From Salinicola halophilus (GTDB lineage: Bacteria > Pseudomonadota > Gammaproteobacteria > Pseudomonadales > Halomonadaceae), in the NCBI RefSeq assembly GCF_003206155.1, contig NZ_PZJV01000001.1:1286574-1350573 (forward strand): a DNA stretch of 64,000 bases. The letters are read 5' to 3'. The translations under genes and the position numbers were made by a program. Positions 51,684-60,588 of the stretch are shown one piece after another (within the stretch, counting starts at the first letter, position 1; each line of letters begins with the position of its first letter). The notes under the pieces were generated by a model. It saw only the letters and a program-made list of their open reading frames with translations. It ran no database searches and was not told where the DNA came from.

Positions 51684-53819
51684 CTAGCGCCTACCCTCTT
51701 CATCCTCATCCGAGGTTTTATCATCCTCAGCGCCGCGGCGACGTCGGCGCTGAGTCTCGTCGGTTCCACGCCCGTCAGCGTCTCGCCCGTCGGAATCTGG
51801 CTCCTCCGCGTCAGGCTCATCCGCGTCAGGCTCGTCGGTTTCGTGAGCGTACCGCCGCGACGGGGCGATATCCTGGCCGTTGTCGGCGTCGTTATCGTCC
51901 CAGTCGGGTGCCTTTTGGGTCGAGTCACGCCGGCCGGTGGAGGCGTCCCGTCGGCGCTCGGCGTCGTCGGTCGGACCGGGCTCCTGCTCGCCTTCGGTCT
52001 CCTCGGCGTTGTCGTAACCGCTCTGGTTGGCGTTGCTCGACGCCCCGTCTTCGTTATCGTGACGGAACGCCTGTTCGCCGTGCTCGCGGTTCTGCGTCCC
52101 GGTCTCCTCCGGCGCCGATGTATTCGACGCCAGCTGATTTTCCCCCCGGGTGATGTCCTCCTGGCTGATGACCATGACATCGCGCGGCCACCAGTCGGGA
52201 TGGCTGTCGCGCACGAACGCCATCAGCTTCTCCAGCACGTTCATCTGCGCCGCCCACCCCGACAGCGGGTCCGAGGTCATCAGATAACAGGTGATCGTCT
52301 GCGAGGTACCGTTCTGCGCGGTGACGTAGCAAAGCAGCTTGTGATGCTCGATGACGCTCTCTTCTTCCTTGGCGTAGGCGAAGAAGCGCTCGCGGATCAC
52401 CGCGACGTCGGCGTTCAAGTGAAGCGAGAGCTCCAGGTTGCGATACTCCTTGACGTTTTTGGAGGAGAGATTCTCGAACGGTTTGGAGGCGAAATACATG
52501 ACCGGCACGATGATGCGGCGCTCGTTCCAGACGCGCAGACGGATGAAGGTGTAGAAGATGCCCTCGACGTAGCACCACTGCCCTTCGAACATCACCAGAT
52601 CGCCGATGCGGATGGGCTTGGCGAGCGACAGCTGAAACGAGGAAATGATATTGCCCAGCACCGCCTGCCCGGCGACACCGACCAGTACCGCCAGCACGCT
52701 CGCGGAGGCGAGAATCGACAGCCCCAGCGTCTCGAACAGCTGAACCTGACCCAGTACGTAAACCGAGACGACAGCAACCGTGATCAGAATGATGACCCGG
52801 CGCAGCGCGTAGAGCGACGTGAGAAGCCGGCGATCGTCCTTGAGCTTGAGATCGTCGATCTGGCCCATCAGCCGACGCATCATTTTCAGCATGACGGTAT
52901 CCACCACCCGCAGGGCGATGGTGCCGACACCCCAGGCCAGTACTCCCATCAGGATCACGCGTAGGGTCGTGGTCGCCGCCGCCGAGAACGACACCACGTA
53001 GTCGAGCAGCGTCTGCGTCGTCATCGACATCGCGATCAGCGCCAGGGGCGTGCGTATCTGGCCGGTGAAGATGCTGCTCGAGCCGGACGGCAGCAGCCGT
53101 GCCAGCAGCCCCATCAGGCTGTAGACCGCCCAGCCGATCAGGCCGACGAAACAGAGCACGATCGGCAGGGCGATCCACTCCCAGATGCGCAGCATGCCGA
53201 AGGTGTTCTTGAAGCGATCGGGGATGTAGTTCTCGAACGCCGAGGGGCCGTACTCGGTGTAGAGCATCGGAATGGGCGACACACTGGCCGGCATGATCAA
53301 CCACACCGGCTCCTCGTCGTTCACCCGGTAACGGCCGAGACGAATGTCATAGGCGTCTTTGCCGACGCTGAGCGAGGCGAGTTCGATGTTGCGCCGGGCG
53401 GTGCTGGTCTGCGTATTCTGTTTGGTTACCGTCTCGGTGGCACCATCGGGCCGTCCGGAGAGGCTGCGCGAGGTCAGCCACTCGCCGCGCCGGAGTACCT
53501 CGGAGAGTTTGCGCGCAAGCTCCGCACCGCGCTCGCGCTGCTTCGCCGGAGAGAGATCGGAAAGGTTGAGAACGTGGGCCGCGTCGGGATAGTTACCGGC
53601 TTGGGTGAGGTCGAGAAAGCTGCGAATCGCTTCGCGGGGCGTGCGCAGATTGACCGTGCTGGGCACCTCGCCAAGCCCCTGATTGATGGCATCGGTAGCG
53701 TACCAGCTGCCCTCGTCCTCCTCTCTGACCTGCGCCTGCAGCGAGGTGCTCGCCAGCATGACGACAATGACGACGAGCATGGCTACCCACCACGCCCGCC
53801 CTGAATCGTTAGTGTTCAT
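51684..53819 (-). CDS. MscS-family mechanosensitive channel with long acidic tail
   Basis: A 711-residue protein. A signal peptide (VIVVMLASTSLQA) and a periplasmic N-domain of ~190 residues precede four or five membrane helices. The pore-lining MscS segment is 'SVLAVLVGVAGQAVLGNIIS', followed by the beta domain 'GDLVMFEGQWCYVEGIFYTF'. The last ~140 residues are a hydrophilic Asp/Glu/Arg-rich tail with repeats of 'DEPDADEPDAEEPD' type. It should release solutes on hypo-osmotic shock, useful for a halophile. The gene ends 7 nt from the convergent DUF1284 gene. Confidence 0.9.
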   Translation of the reverse strand: MNTNDSGRAWWVAMLVVIVVMLASTSLQAQVREEDEGSWYATDAINQGLGEVPSTVNLRTPREAIRSFLDLTQAGNYPDAAHVLNLSDLSPAKQRERGAELARKLSEVLRRGEWLTSRSLSGRPDGATETVTKQNTQTSTARRNIELASLSVGKDAYDIRLGRYRVNDEEPVWLIMPASVSPIPMLYTEYGPSAFENYIPDRFKNTFGMLRIWEWIALPIVLCFVGLIGWAVYSLMGLLARLLPSGSSSIFTGQIRTPLALIAMSMTTQTLLDYVVSFSAAATTTLRVILMGVLAWGVGTIALRVVDTVMLKMMRRLMGQIDDLKLKDDRRLLTSLYALRRVIILITVAVVSVYVLGQVQLFETLGLSILASASVLAVLVGVAGQAVLGNIISSFQLSLAKPIRIGDLVMFEGQWCYVEGIFYTFIRLRVWNERRIIVPVMYFASKPFENLSSKNVKEYRNLELSLHLNADVAVIRERFFAYAKEEESVIEHHKLLCYVTAQNGTSQTITCYLMTSDPLSGWAAQMNVLEKLMAFVRDSHPDWWPRDVMVISQEDITRGENQLASNTSAPEETGTQNREHGEQAFRHDNEDGASSNANQSGYDNAEETEGEQEPGPTDDAERRRDASTGRRDSTQKAPDWDDNDADNGQDIAPSRRYAHETDEPDADEPDAEEPDSDGRDADGRGTDETQRRRRRGAEDDKTSDEDEEGRR

Positions 53820-53892
53820 AATCTCTTATCGTGTCCTTGGGCCTTCTGATGATGCCCTGGCGGATCGTGGCCGATCCGGTCGGTGCTTCGCA

Positions 53893-53918
53893 CGCGCCAG
53901 CGTGCGCTCGCTGGCGCG
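53893..53918. other. perfect 10-bp GC-rich inverted repeat
   Basis: CGCGCCAGCG / CGCTGGCGCG with a 6-nt loop, 51 nt beyond the stop of the DUF2256 gene on the minus strand and before the MscS gene. A partial third copy (GCTGGCGCGC) follows at 53931. There is no U-run; possible terminator of the small gene. Confidence 0.4.
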
Positions 53919-53968
53919 CAAGCCGTCGCTGCTGGCGCGCGGGCCGGGAGCTTAACCGTCCGCGTCGT

Positions 53969-54169
53969 TCAACGATTCAACCCATGTGTAGAAAACCCTC
54001 GACGTCGCCTCTTATCCCCGCTCACGACGCCTACGACCGAGCGCTGCCGGCAGCGCTCGGAGCAGTAGACCACACGCTCCCAGTCCCGCGCCCATTTCTT
54101 GCGCCAGGCGAAAGGCCGCTCGCAGACGGGACATAGCTTGGTCGGAAGGTCGGGTTTGCGATGCGCCAC
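53969..54169 (-). CDS. DUF2256 small zinc-ribbon-like protein
   Basis: A 66-residue basic protein with the DUF2256 motif 'LCPVCERPFAWRKKWARDWE' followed by 'VVYCSERCRQR'; two C-x2-C/C-x3-C pairs look like a treble-clef zinc ribbon. I chose the GTG at 54169 because AGGAGCGATCC directly precedes it; the longer frame to 54427 is not conserved. The function is unknown; members often sit near cryptochrome/photolyase genes, which is not the case here. Confidence 0.88.
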   Translation of the reverse strand: MAHRKPDLPTKLCPVCERPFAWRKKWARDWERVVYCSERCRQRSVVGVVSGDKRRRRGFSTHGLNR

Positions 54170-54598
54170 GGATCGCTCCTGGAAGAGGTGAAGTCCGGCG
54201 ATCGGCCATGGACCGATCGGTGAATGTCCGGGTCGACGGATGATTCGATCGATGGCCGGCGTCTTGTCGATCCGGCCGGATCGATAATAGGGTAGCGCTG
54301 AGACGTACCGGTGCGTTCCTGTCAGTCGTTTCCCCTCGCTGGGACCTCGGGCATGGCTGCGAGTTCGACCGCGAAAGCCGCGTTCGGAGAGAAAACCCCT
54401 GTAATGACAGAGGTAAACCTCTGGCACTCAACTAAACTTAGCGTGTAGAACGTAGGGCTCGGTCCCGTTGCGCGAGGCGCCCCCCAGGGTACCTCCAAGG
54501 TCGGCCGAGACGATAATCGCCATCCAGGCAGTAATCGAAGGCGGCGGAGAATGACGCCTTCTCTCATTTCTTCAATGGATCAGCCTAAGGAGTTCGTC
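54170..54598. other. intergenic region with no recognisable gene
   Basis: About 430 bp between the divergent DUF2256 and DUF2231 genes. I see no conserved ORF, RNA or clear promoter; short open frames here have no recognisable similarity. Confidence 0.55.
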
Positions 54599-55027
54599 GT
54601 GAACGCGACTGCCGAACGACCGTATCGAAGCGGGCCGAATCCGCTCCATGGCATGCTGCTCGCCGGTGCCTTTCCGCTCTTTCTGGGGGCGGCGCTGAGC
54701 GACTACGCCTACTCCACGAGTTACAACATTCAGTGGCAGACCTTCTCCTCCTGGCTGATCGCCGGCGGCCTGGTGTTCAGCGGACTCGCGCTGATCTGTG
54801 CCCTGATCGGGATCTTTCGGCCCGCAGCCAGCCGAGGGCTGTCGATAGCCTACTTCGTGCTGCTGCTGGTGACCTGGATACTCGGGTTCATCGACGCGCT
54901 GATCCACGCTCGCGACGCCTGGGCCATGATGCCCTCGGGGATGGTGCTGTCGATCGTCGTCACCGTTCTGTCGTTCGCTGCCATCTGGATCGGATTCACC
55001 AGCCGCAAGACCGGAGGTCATTCATGA
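54599..55027 (+). CDS. DUF2231-like membrane protein
   Basis: A 142-residue inner-membrane protein with four helices. The opening 'NPLHGMLLAGAFPLFLGAAL' with 'SDYAYSTS' and a later Trp-rich helix fits DUF2231, whose members may bind heme through conserved His. The GTG at 54599 follows AAGGAG-TTCGTC, an ideal site; the ATG at 54551 lacks one. It is translationally coupled (ATGA) to the sorbosone-dehydrogenase-like gene, and this pairing recurs in other proteobacteria as far as I recall. Confidence 0.78.
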   Translation: MNATAERPYRSGPNPLHGMLLAGAFPLFLGAALSDYAYSTSYNIQWQTFSSWLIAGGLVFSGLALICALIGIFRPAASRGLSIAYFVLLLVTWILGFIDALIHARDAWAMMPSGMVLSIVVTVLSFAAIWIGFTSRKTGGHS

Positions 55028-56556
55028 AGCCTGTTCACATGCGCTACGTCGCCCCGCTTTCGATTCTCCTGCTAGCCGGCGGTGTCCACGCTCAGGACAA
55101 CGAAGTCCAGTACGGTGCCAATCCGGACCTGCCCGAGCCGCAGCGCGGCCTGCTCCCCAACATGGGCGTGCCGGTCCAGGAGCCCTGGAACGACGAACTC
55201 CCCACCGTGCCGGATGGCTACAGCATCAGCGCCATTGCCACCGACCTCCAGATTCCGCGGCAGACGCTGATGCTGCCCAACGGCGACATCCTGGTAGCGG
55301 AAGGCAGCGGCGGCCACGCCCCCAAGCTCAAGCCCAAGGATTTCGTTGCCGGTGTGATCAAGGCCAAAGGCAAGACGTCGGTCAAGGGTGGCAATCGACT
55401 GTCGCTGCTTCGAGACGCTGACGGCGACGGCACCTATGAAGAGCAGACCGTGTTCGCTGAAGGTCTCGATGCCCCCTACGGTCTCGCGCTGATCGACAAC
55501 GACCTCTATGTCGCCAACCAGGGGTCGCTCGTCCGCTTCGACTATCAGGAAGGCCAGACAGAGGCCAGCGGCGAACCGGAACTGGTGGTGGAGCTGCCCT
55601 CGCGTATCAACCACCACTGGACCAAGGCGATGACGGCCAGTGCGGACGGCGAGCACCTCTACGTCGGCATCGGGTCCAACAGCAACATCACCGAGCGGGG
55701 CATGGAAGCGGAAGTCGATCGCGCCGAAATCTGGGAGATCGACCCCGATACCGGTGCGCACCGCGCCTATGCCACCGGCGTGCGTAACCCCACCGCGCTG
55801 ACCATCCAGCCGGACAGCGACGAACTCTGGGCCGTCGTCAACGAGCGTGACGAGCTCGGCCCCCACCTGGTGCCGGACTACCTCACCTCCATCGAGGACG
55901 GTGACTTCTACGGCTGGCCCTACAGCTACTGGGGGCAACACGTCGATCCCCGAGTGAAGCCCGAGAATCCGGCGCTGGTCGAGTCGGCGATCTCGCCGGA
56001 CTATAGTCTCGGCTCGCACCGCGCTCCGCTGGGCATCGCCTTCTCCAACGACGCCGTGGGCGGCGAGTTCACCGACGGCGTTTTCGTCGGCGAGCACGGC
56101 AGCTGGAACCGCGCCGATCCGGTGGGCTACAAGGTCGTCTTCGTACCGTTCGAGAACGGCGAGCCCGCGGGCGACCCGGTCGACTTCGTCTCCGGCTTTC
56201 TCACCAGCGACGACACCACGCGTGGCCGGCCGGTGGGTGTCACAGTCGCGCCCGACGGCTCGGTGATCATCGCCGACGACCTGACCAACGCCATCTGGCG
56301 CGTCACTCGCGACGATGCCGGCAACGAGCCCGCCAGCGCCACGACCGGCGACGATGCGGATAGCGCCACGACCGGTGACGATGCTGCGGGTAACGACGTC
56401 TCCATCGATGCCGATGACAGTGCGGCGTCGGACGTCGATACCGATACCGACACCGATGCCGACAGCCAGGAAGCGACTTCGGCCGCTGACGGCGACAGTT
56501 CGGCGGAAGCCGACGCGATGGAGACGGACGACGAGAGCACTTCGACGTCCAACTGA
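55024..56556 (+). CDS. periplasmic PQQ-type sugar (sorbosone-like) dehydrogenase
   Basis: A 510-residue secreted beta-propeller protein. A signal peptide (MRYVAPLSILLLAGGVHA) leads into the propeller with 'LMLPNGDILVAEGSGG', 'GLDAPYGLALIDNDLYVANQ', 'YATGVRNPTALTIQPDSDEL' and 'FVGEHGSWNRADPVGYKVVF', as in the sorbosone dehydrogenase family. It would oxidise an aldose or sorbosone with PQQ and pass electrons to the membrane, perhaps through the DUF2231 partner. The last ~80 residues are an Asp/Thr/Ser-rich tail (DTDTDTDADSQEATSAADGD) that is not part of the fold. A terminator follows. Confidence 0.85.
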   Translation: MKPVHMRYVAPLSILLLAGGVHAQDNEVQYGANPDLPEPQRGLLPNMGVPVQEPWNDELPTVPDGYSISAIATDLQIPRQTLMLPNGDILVAEGSGGHAPKLKPKDFVAGVIKAKGKTSVKGGNRLSLLRDADGDGTYEEQTVFAEGLDAPYGLALIDNDLYVANQGSLVRFDYQEGQTEASGEPELVVELPSRINHHWTKAMTASADGEHLYVGIGSNSNITERGMEAEVDRAEIWEIDPDTGAHRAYATGVRNPTALTIQPDSDELWAVVNERDELGPHLVPDYLTSIEDGDFYGWPYSYWGQHVDPRVKPENPALVESAISPDYSLGSHRAPLGIAFSNDAVGGEFTDGVFVGEHGSWNRADPVGYKVVFVPFENGEPAGDPVDFVSGFLTSDDTTRGRPVGVTVAPDGSVIIADDLTNAIWRVTRDDAGNEPASATTGDDADSATTGDDAAGNDVSIDADDSAASDVDTDTDTDADSQEATSAADGDSSAEADAMETDDESTSTSN

Positions 56557-56621
56557 TCGCATCGGCCGTCCAACGGATCGCACCGCAGGACTGATCGCCC
56601 TTCGCAGGGCGTGAGACGACG

Positions 56622-56653
56622 ACACCCCGGGGCCTGGCCTCGGGGTGTTTTTT
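56622..56653 (+). terminator. rho-independent terminator
   Basis: An 11-bp stem (ACACCCCGGGG / CCTCGGGGTGT, one G-U pair) with a 5-nt loop is followed by six T residues (56648-56653). It ends the DUF2231-dehydrogenase operon. Confidence 0.9.
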
Positions 56654-56777
56654 CGTCATGCCCTCGCCCTTTCCCGTTCCGGGTCGCGAGTCATGGGCGC
56701 CCCGCTCGCATTTGAGCCATCCTGATCTTCACGGGCGCTGTGATAACGACCGCCGATGAGACACGCACGGGGTAACC

Positions 56778-58367
56778 ATGACACGAGAAACCGAACCCAC
56801 CCGTAAGACGCTTTACGCCGAAGCCCAGCAGCGCGAGATTCCCGGCCGCGCCTCGATGACCAAGGCCGAACTCGCCGAGGCGCTGGCAAAACCGGCGTCG
56901 CAGGCATCGACACCAGAGCCCCCCGCGCCAGAAACCCCGGCGCCGGAGATCGCCTCGCGCTACGCGACCTTCAAGCGCCTGGCCGAGGCGGTGGCCAGCG
57001 GCGAGTTCGTGCTGCGCCCGCGGGCGCTGTCCGGATACGAGCGCCGCCGCCATCTGCGTCAGACCCTGCGCGAGGATCACCAGACGCGCATCGCCGAGGG
57101 CTGCGAGGAGGCCAGCGACAAGTTCGATAAGCTCGCCGGCTCGATGTTCTCCTTCTTCCGCGGCACGGCGCTGCTGTTCTATCGCGACATGGCCGGCGAC
57201 GACGCCTGGATGCCCACCGTGCTCGCGCTCGGCGACGTCCACCCCGAAAACTTCGGCGTCATGCCCAATGCCGACAACGTGCCGATCTTCTCGGTCAACG
57301 ATTTCGACGAGGCCTACTACGCCCCCTTTACCTGGGACATCAAGCGCGGCGCCACCGGCTTCATGATCGCCGCCGAGACCGAGGGCAAGCTCGAACGCAA
57401 GCAGCAGGCCAAGGTCGTGCGTCACTTCGTGAAAGGCTATGTCGAGGAGATGCAGCGGCTATCGCGGGAAGGCACCGAGCGCGACGAGGAGATGCGTCAC
57501 GACAATGCGCCCAAGCTCATTCGCAAGCTGTTCGAAGACGCCGACGAAGCCCGCGACGAATGGCTGATGGACGACTACCTCGACGAGACCCGCAGCGGTT
57601 TTCGACCGACGAAGAAGCTGGTGCCGATCTCCTCGCGGCGAGAGGCGTTCCAGCGGCTCACCGACCGGCTGGTCGAAGAGAACGCCATCGAGGTGCCGCA
57701 CCGTGCCCTTGGGGCCGCGGCCACCATGGGTAAAAAGTCAGCTCCGGGTAAAAAGAAAGCTCAGAGCGGAAAACCCGCCATGCGGGTGAAGGACGTGGCC
57801 ATCCGGCTCGGTCAGGGGACCGCCTCGCTCGGCCTCGACCGCTACTACGTGCTGATCGAAGGCCCCGAAGGCGATGGCACCGACGATCTGATCATCGAGT
57901 ACAAGCAGGCGCGGCGCTCCGCCCTCTCCGGGCTGGTACCGCCCACCGGCTATGAGGTCGACACCCTCGCCGAGCGGGTCAGTCACGCCCAGGCCGTGCA
58001 TCTGGTTCGCGGTGACGTCTTCTACGGTCACGTCGAATTCGAAGGTAAAAGCTATCTCTCGCGAGAGCGCGCGCCCTTCCGCGACGACATCGATCTCGAC
58101 GAGCTCTCCAAGAGCGAATGGAAGCAGTACGCCCGCCTCTGCGGTCGGGTGCTTGCCACCGTGCACGCCCTCTCCGACGAACTCGGCAAGATCGACTACG
58201 ACATCGAGCCCGCCATCGTCGACGCCATCGGTCCGCCCAAGCTCTTCGCGGCGGACATGGTGGACTTCGCCACCGAAGCCGCCGACCGCGTGCGCCGCGA
58301 TCACGCGCTGTTCTGCGAAGACCACGCCCGCGGCGCGTTCGAACATCTGGACTGGGTGCATCGATAG
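56778..58367 (+). CDS. DUF2252 protein (kinase-like fold)
   Basis: A 529-residue cytoplasmic protein of DUF2252. It keeps kinase-type elements: 'VLALGDVHPENFGVM' (G-D-x-H-x-x-N catalytic loop, about 155) and 'FSVNDFDEAYYAPF' (metal-binding D-F-D, about 178). So it may be an active phosphotransferase with an unknown substrate. The N-terminal ~40 residues (RKTLYAEAQQREIPGRASM) look like a Rho-N/SAP-type helical module, and a Lys-rich linker lies near residue 320. It stands alone between a terminator and a LysR gene. Confidence 0.88.
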   Translation: MTRETEPTRKTLYAEAQQREIPGRASMTKAELAEALAKPASQASTPEPPAPETPAPEIASRYATFKRLAEAVASGEFVLRPRALSGYERRRHLRQTLREDHQTRIAEGCEEASDKFDKLAGSMFSFFRGTALLFYRDMAGDDAWMPTVLALGDVHPENFGVMPNADNVPIFSVNDFDEAYYAPFTWDIKRGATGFMIAAETEGKLERKQQAKVVRHFVKGYVEEMQRLSREGTERDEEMRHDNAPKLIRKLFEDADEARDEWLMDDYLDETRSGFRPTKKLVPISSRREAFQRLTDRLVEENAIEVPHRALGAAATMGKKSAPGKKKAQSGKPAMRVKDVAIRLGQGTASLGLDRYYVLIEGPEGDGTDDLIIEYKQARRSALSGLVPPTGYEVDTLAERVSHAQAVHLVRGDVFYGHVEFEGKSYLSRERAPFRDDIDLDELSKSEWKQYARLCGRVLATVHALSDELGKIDYDIEPAIVDAIGPPKLFAADMVDFATEAADRVRRDHALFCEDHARGAFEHLDWVHR

Positions 58368-58407
58368 AACCGGGCATCAGGCGCTCCCGATGGCGGAGCG
58401 CCCATGG

Positions 58408-59304
58408 TCACCGCCCGTCCATCTCAAACGGTAGCCCGTCGAGCACCCGGCGAAAGGCGAGCACGGCGGGGCCTGGCTCATTGCGTCGCATCATCAGCGT
58501 GACATCGAGTTCCAGATCGACGTCGGCCAGCGTTCGATAGACCACCCCCTCTGGAAAGCGGGGCGCGAGGATCGACGAGACCAGCGTCACCCCGAGCCCC
58601 GCTTCGACCAGGCCCAGGGCAATTACCGGACTTCGCGCCTGCATGCCGATCACCGGCGAGTACCCCAGCGCTCGCGCCATCAGATAGCCACCCTCGTCGT
58701 CGTGCTCGCCCACGTAGCCAATGAAGCGCTCATGACGAATGTCCTCCGACGTGAGCGTCTCGCGCTCGGCCAGCGGGTGTGCGTGGGGTAGCGCCAGCCG
58801 CAGCGGGAACGCGGCCAATCGGCGCTGGTCGAATTCGGGGTCCGGCGTCAGGGAGAGCATCGGGCCGAAAGTGGCATCCAGACGGTCTTCGCGAAGTGCC
58901 GTCTGCTGACTGTGCGGATGCAGCTCGCTCACCTGCAGTTCGATATCGGGACAGGTCGCCTGAACCGCTTTCACGACGCGACCGAGGACGCCCGCGTAGA
59001 GCGCACTGGCGGCATAGCCAAGGCGTACGCTGCCGAGGACGCCGGCCGCCGTCTGGCGAATCACCTCCTCGGCGTGCGTTACCTGCTCGAGAATTCGCCG
59101 CGCCTCCGGCACCAGGGCCCGCCCGGCGGCCGTCAGCCGGACCTGACGGCGGTTACGATTGAAGAGCTGCGCGTCCAGCGTCGACTCCAGCGCCTTGATC
59201 TGCATGCTGAGCGCCGGCTGAACGATGTTGAGCCGCTCGGCGGCGCGGCCGAAATGCAGCGTCTCGGCGACCGCCAGAAAATAGCGCAGATGTCGTAACT
59301 CCAC
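58408..59304 (-). CDS. LysR-family transcriptional regulator
   Basis: A 298-residue LTTR. The winged-helix region is 'LRHLRYFLAVAETLHFGRAA', 'IVQPALSMQIKALESTL' and 'QVRLTAAGRALVPEARRIL', close to the CbbR/CatM-like group; an effector domain follows. I chose GTG 59304 (ELRHLRYF), the family's usual start, with AGGGAGG just upstream; ATG 59331 is an alternative. It is divergent from the quercetinase-like gene and probably controls it and the esterase downstream. Confidence 0.92.
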   Translation of the reverse strand: MELRHLRYFLAVAETLHFGRAAERLNIVQPALSMQIKALESTLDAQLFNRNRRQVRLTAAGRALVPEARRILEQVTHAEEVIRQTAAGVLGSVRLGYAASALYAGVLGRVVKAVQATCPDIELQVSELHPHSQQTALREDRLDATFGPMLSLTPDPEFDQRRLAAFPLRLALPHAHPLAERETLTSEDIRHERFIGYVGEHDDEGGYLMARALGYSPVIGMQARSPVIALGLVEAGLGVTLVSSILAPRFPEGVVYRTLADVDLELDVTLMMRRNEPGPAVLAFRRVLDGLPFEMDGR

Positions 59305-59341
59305 TCCCCCTCCCTGCTCACTCTCTCGCATGTTCCGATCA

Positions 59342-59359
59342 ATCTGAGTGATCACAGAT
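59342..59359. promoter_or_regulatory. candidate LysR-type operator
   Basis: ATCTG-N8-CAGAT, with a GTGATCAC palindrome inside, lies in the 137-bp gap between the LysR gene and the quercetinase-like gene. The arrangement suits LTTR autoregulation and target control; not verified. Confidence 0.35.
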
Positions 59360-59441
59360 GGCAAAACAATCTATTTCACTGAAGTCTGCGGGCTGACTAT
59401 CCTCCCGGCGATCATCGGAATACGGCAAGAGGAGTTTCGGC

Positions 59442-60530
59442 ATGTCTCAGAACACTACCCCCGACTCGCAAGACACAGGTCCGGTCTCCGGCCCGGAAGC
59501 GGCGCTGCTGGCCAACGGCACGCTGCCCGGTCGCGAAGCGCTCTACGCGCTGCGCGATGGTGAGGGTGAATTTTATCGGGTGGGCGGCCAGGTCGTGACG
59601 CTGATCGCTCGCGGGCAGGAGTCCGGCGGGCAGTTCGAGGCGGCCGTCGTTACCGGTGGCAAGGACGCCTACCTCCCGCCCCACTCGCATGCCGAGAGTG
59701 ACGCCGCCTTTCTGGTGCTCGACGGTCGCGTGGAGTTGCTGATCGACGGCAAGCGCTACCTGCTCGGCCGGGGCGATTACGCCTACGTGCCCGCAGGTAC
59801 GGTTTACGCCCATACGCTGATCGACTGGCGCACCCGCTTTCTGACCTGGACCACCGGCGAACGCGTCGCCGCCATGTACCCGGCCCTGGGCGTTGCGTTC
59901 TCGCGCCCGGTTCAACCGGAGAACGCCGACGTCTCGCTCGACGAGGAGCGCCTGCGCGCCGCCGAAGCCGCCGCCGACGTCACCTTCGTCGAGGTCACCA
60001 TCCCGGATACACCCGCGGCACGTGTGACCAACGATCAGGTGCCGACCGAAAAGATCTCCTATGTGCTGGCCGCCGGTACCGGCGAACGCCTGGTCGCCGC
60101 CGAACAGCTGTTCTCATTCCTGCAGACCCAGGCCTCCAGCGGCGATCGATTCATCGCCATCATGAACGAGGGGCCCAAGGGCGAGGCGATTCCGCCGCAC
60201 TACCACCGCGAGCACACGGAGAACTTCTTCTGTCTGGATGGCCACATGACCATGTGGGTCAACGGTCAGGAGGTGAAGCTCTTGCCCGGCGACTACCTGC
60301 AGGTGCCCGCGCATCATGTCCACGCCTACCGGCTCGATGCCCCCTACACCCGCTTCTTCGGCTGGCTGGTGCCGGGTATCTTCGAGCCCTTCTTTCGCTA
60401 TCTGGGCGAACCCTACGAGGGCCATGTGTTCCCGTTGAACCCGCCCGCCTTCCGTTTCGACCGCGTGCTCGAGCATCTCGACGAACTGGATCTGCAGCCG
60501 CTGGGCCAGGGCAACGGACCGGCGACATGA
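59442..60530 (+). CDS. bicupin quercetin 2,3-dioxygenase-like enzyme
   Basis: A 362-residue protein with two cupin domains. The N-terminal cupin is 'LPPHSHAESDAAFLVLDG' with 'GDYAYVPAGTVYAHTL' (metal ligands H, H, D/E, H); the C-terminal cupin is 'IPPHYHREHTENFFCLDG' with 'GDYLQVPAHHVHAYRL'. This matches bacterial quercetinases, which cleave the flavonol ring with release of CO. The true substrate may be another enol. The ATG at 59442 follows AGAGGAGTTTCGGC. The esterase gene follows 58 nt downstream and could act on the depside product. Confidence 0.88.
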   Translation: MSQNTTPDSQDTGPVSGPEAALLANGTLPGREALYALRDGEGEFYRVGGQVVTLIARGQESGGQFEAAVVTGGKDAYLPPHSHAESDAAFLVLDGRVELLIDGKRYLLGRGDYAYVPAGTVYAHTLIDWRTRFLTWTTGERVAAMYPALGVAFSRPVQPENADVSLDEERLRAAEAAADVTFVEVTIPDTPAARVTNDQVPTEKISYVLAAGTGERLVAAEQLFSFLQTQASSGDRFIAIMNEGPKGEAIPPHYHREHTENFFCLDGHMTMWVNGQEVKLLPGDYLQVPAHHVHAYRLDAPYTRFFGWLVPGIFEPFFRYLGEPYEGHVFPLNPPAFRFDRVLEHLDELDLQPLGQGNGPAT

Positions 60531-60588
60531 ACCGATGCCGGGCCATCGTTCAACGCAACGACATGCATCGATTCTCGAGGAGTGCCCC

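Noticed and set aside
54322-54567. 81-codon minus-strand frame in the DUF2256-DUF2231 gap
   Set aside because: No ribosome-binding site and no recognisable similarity.
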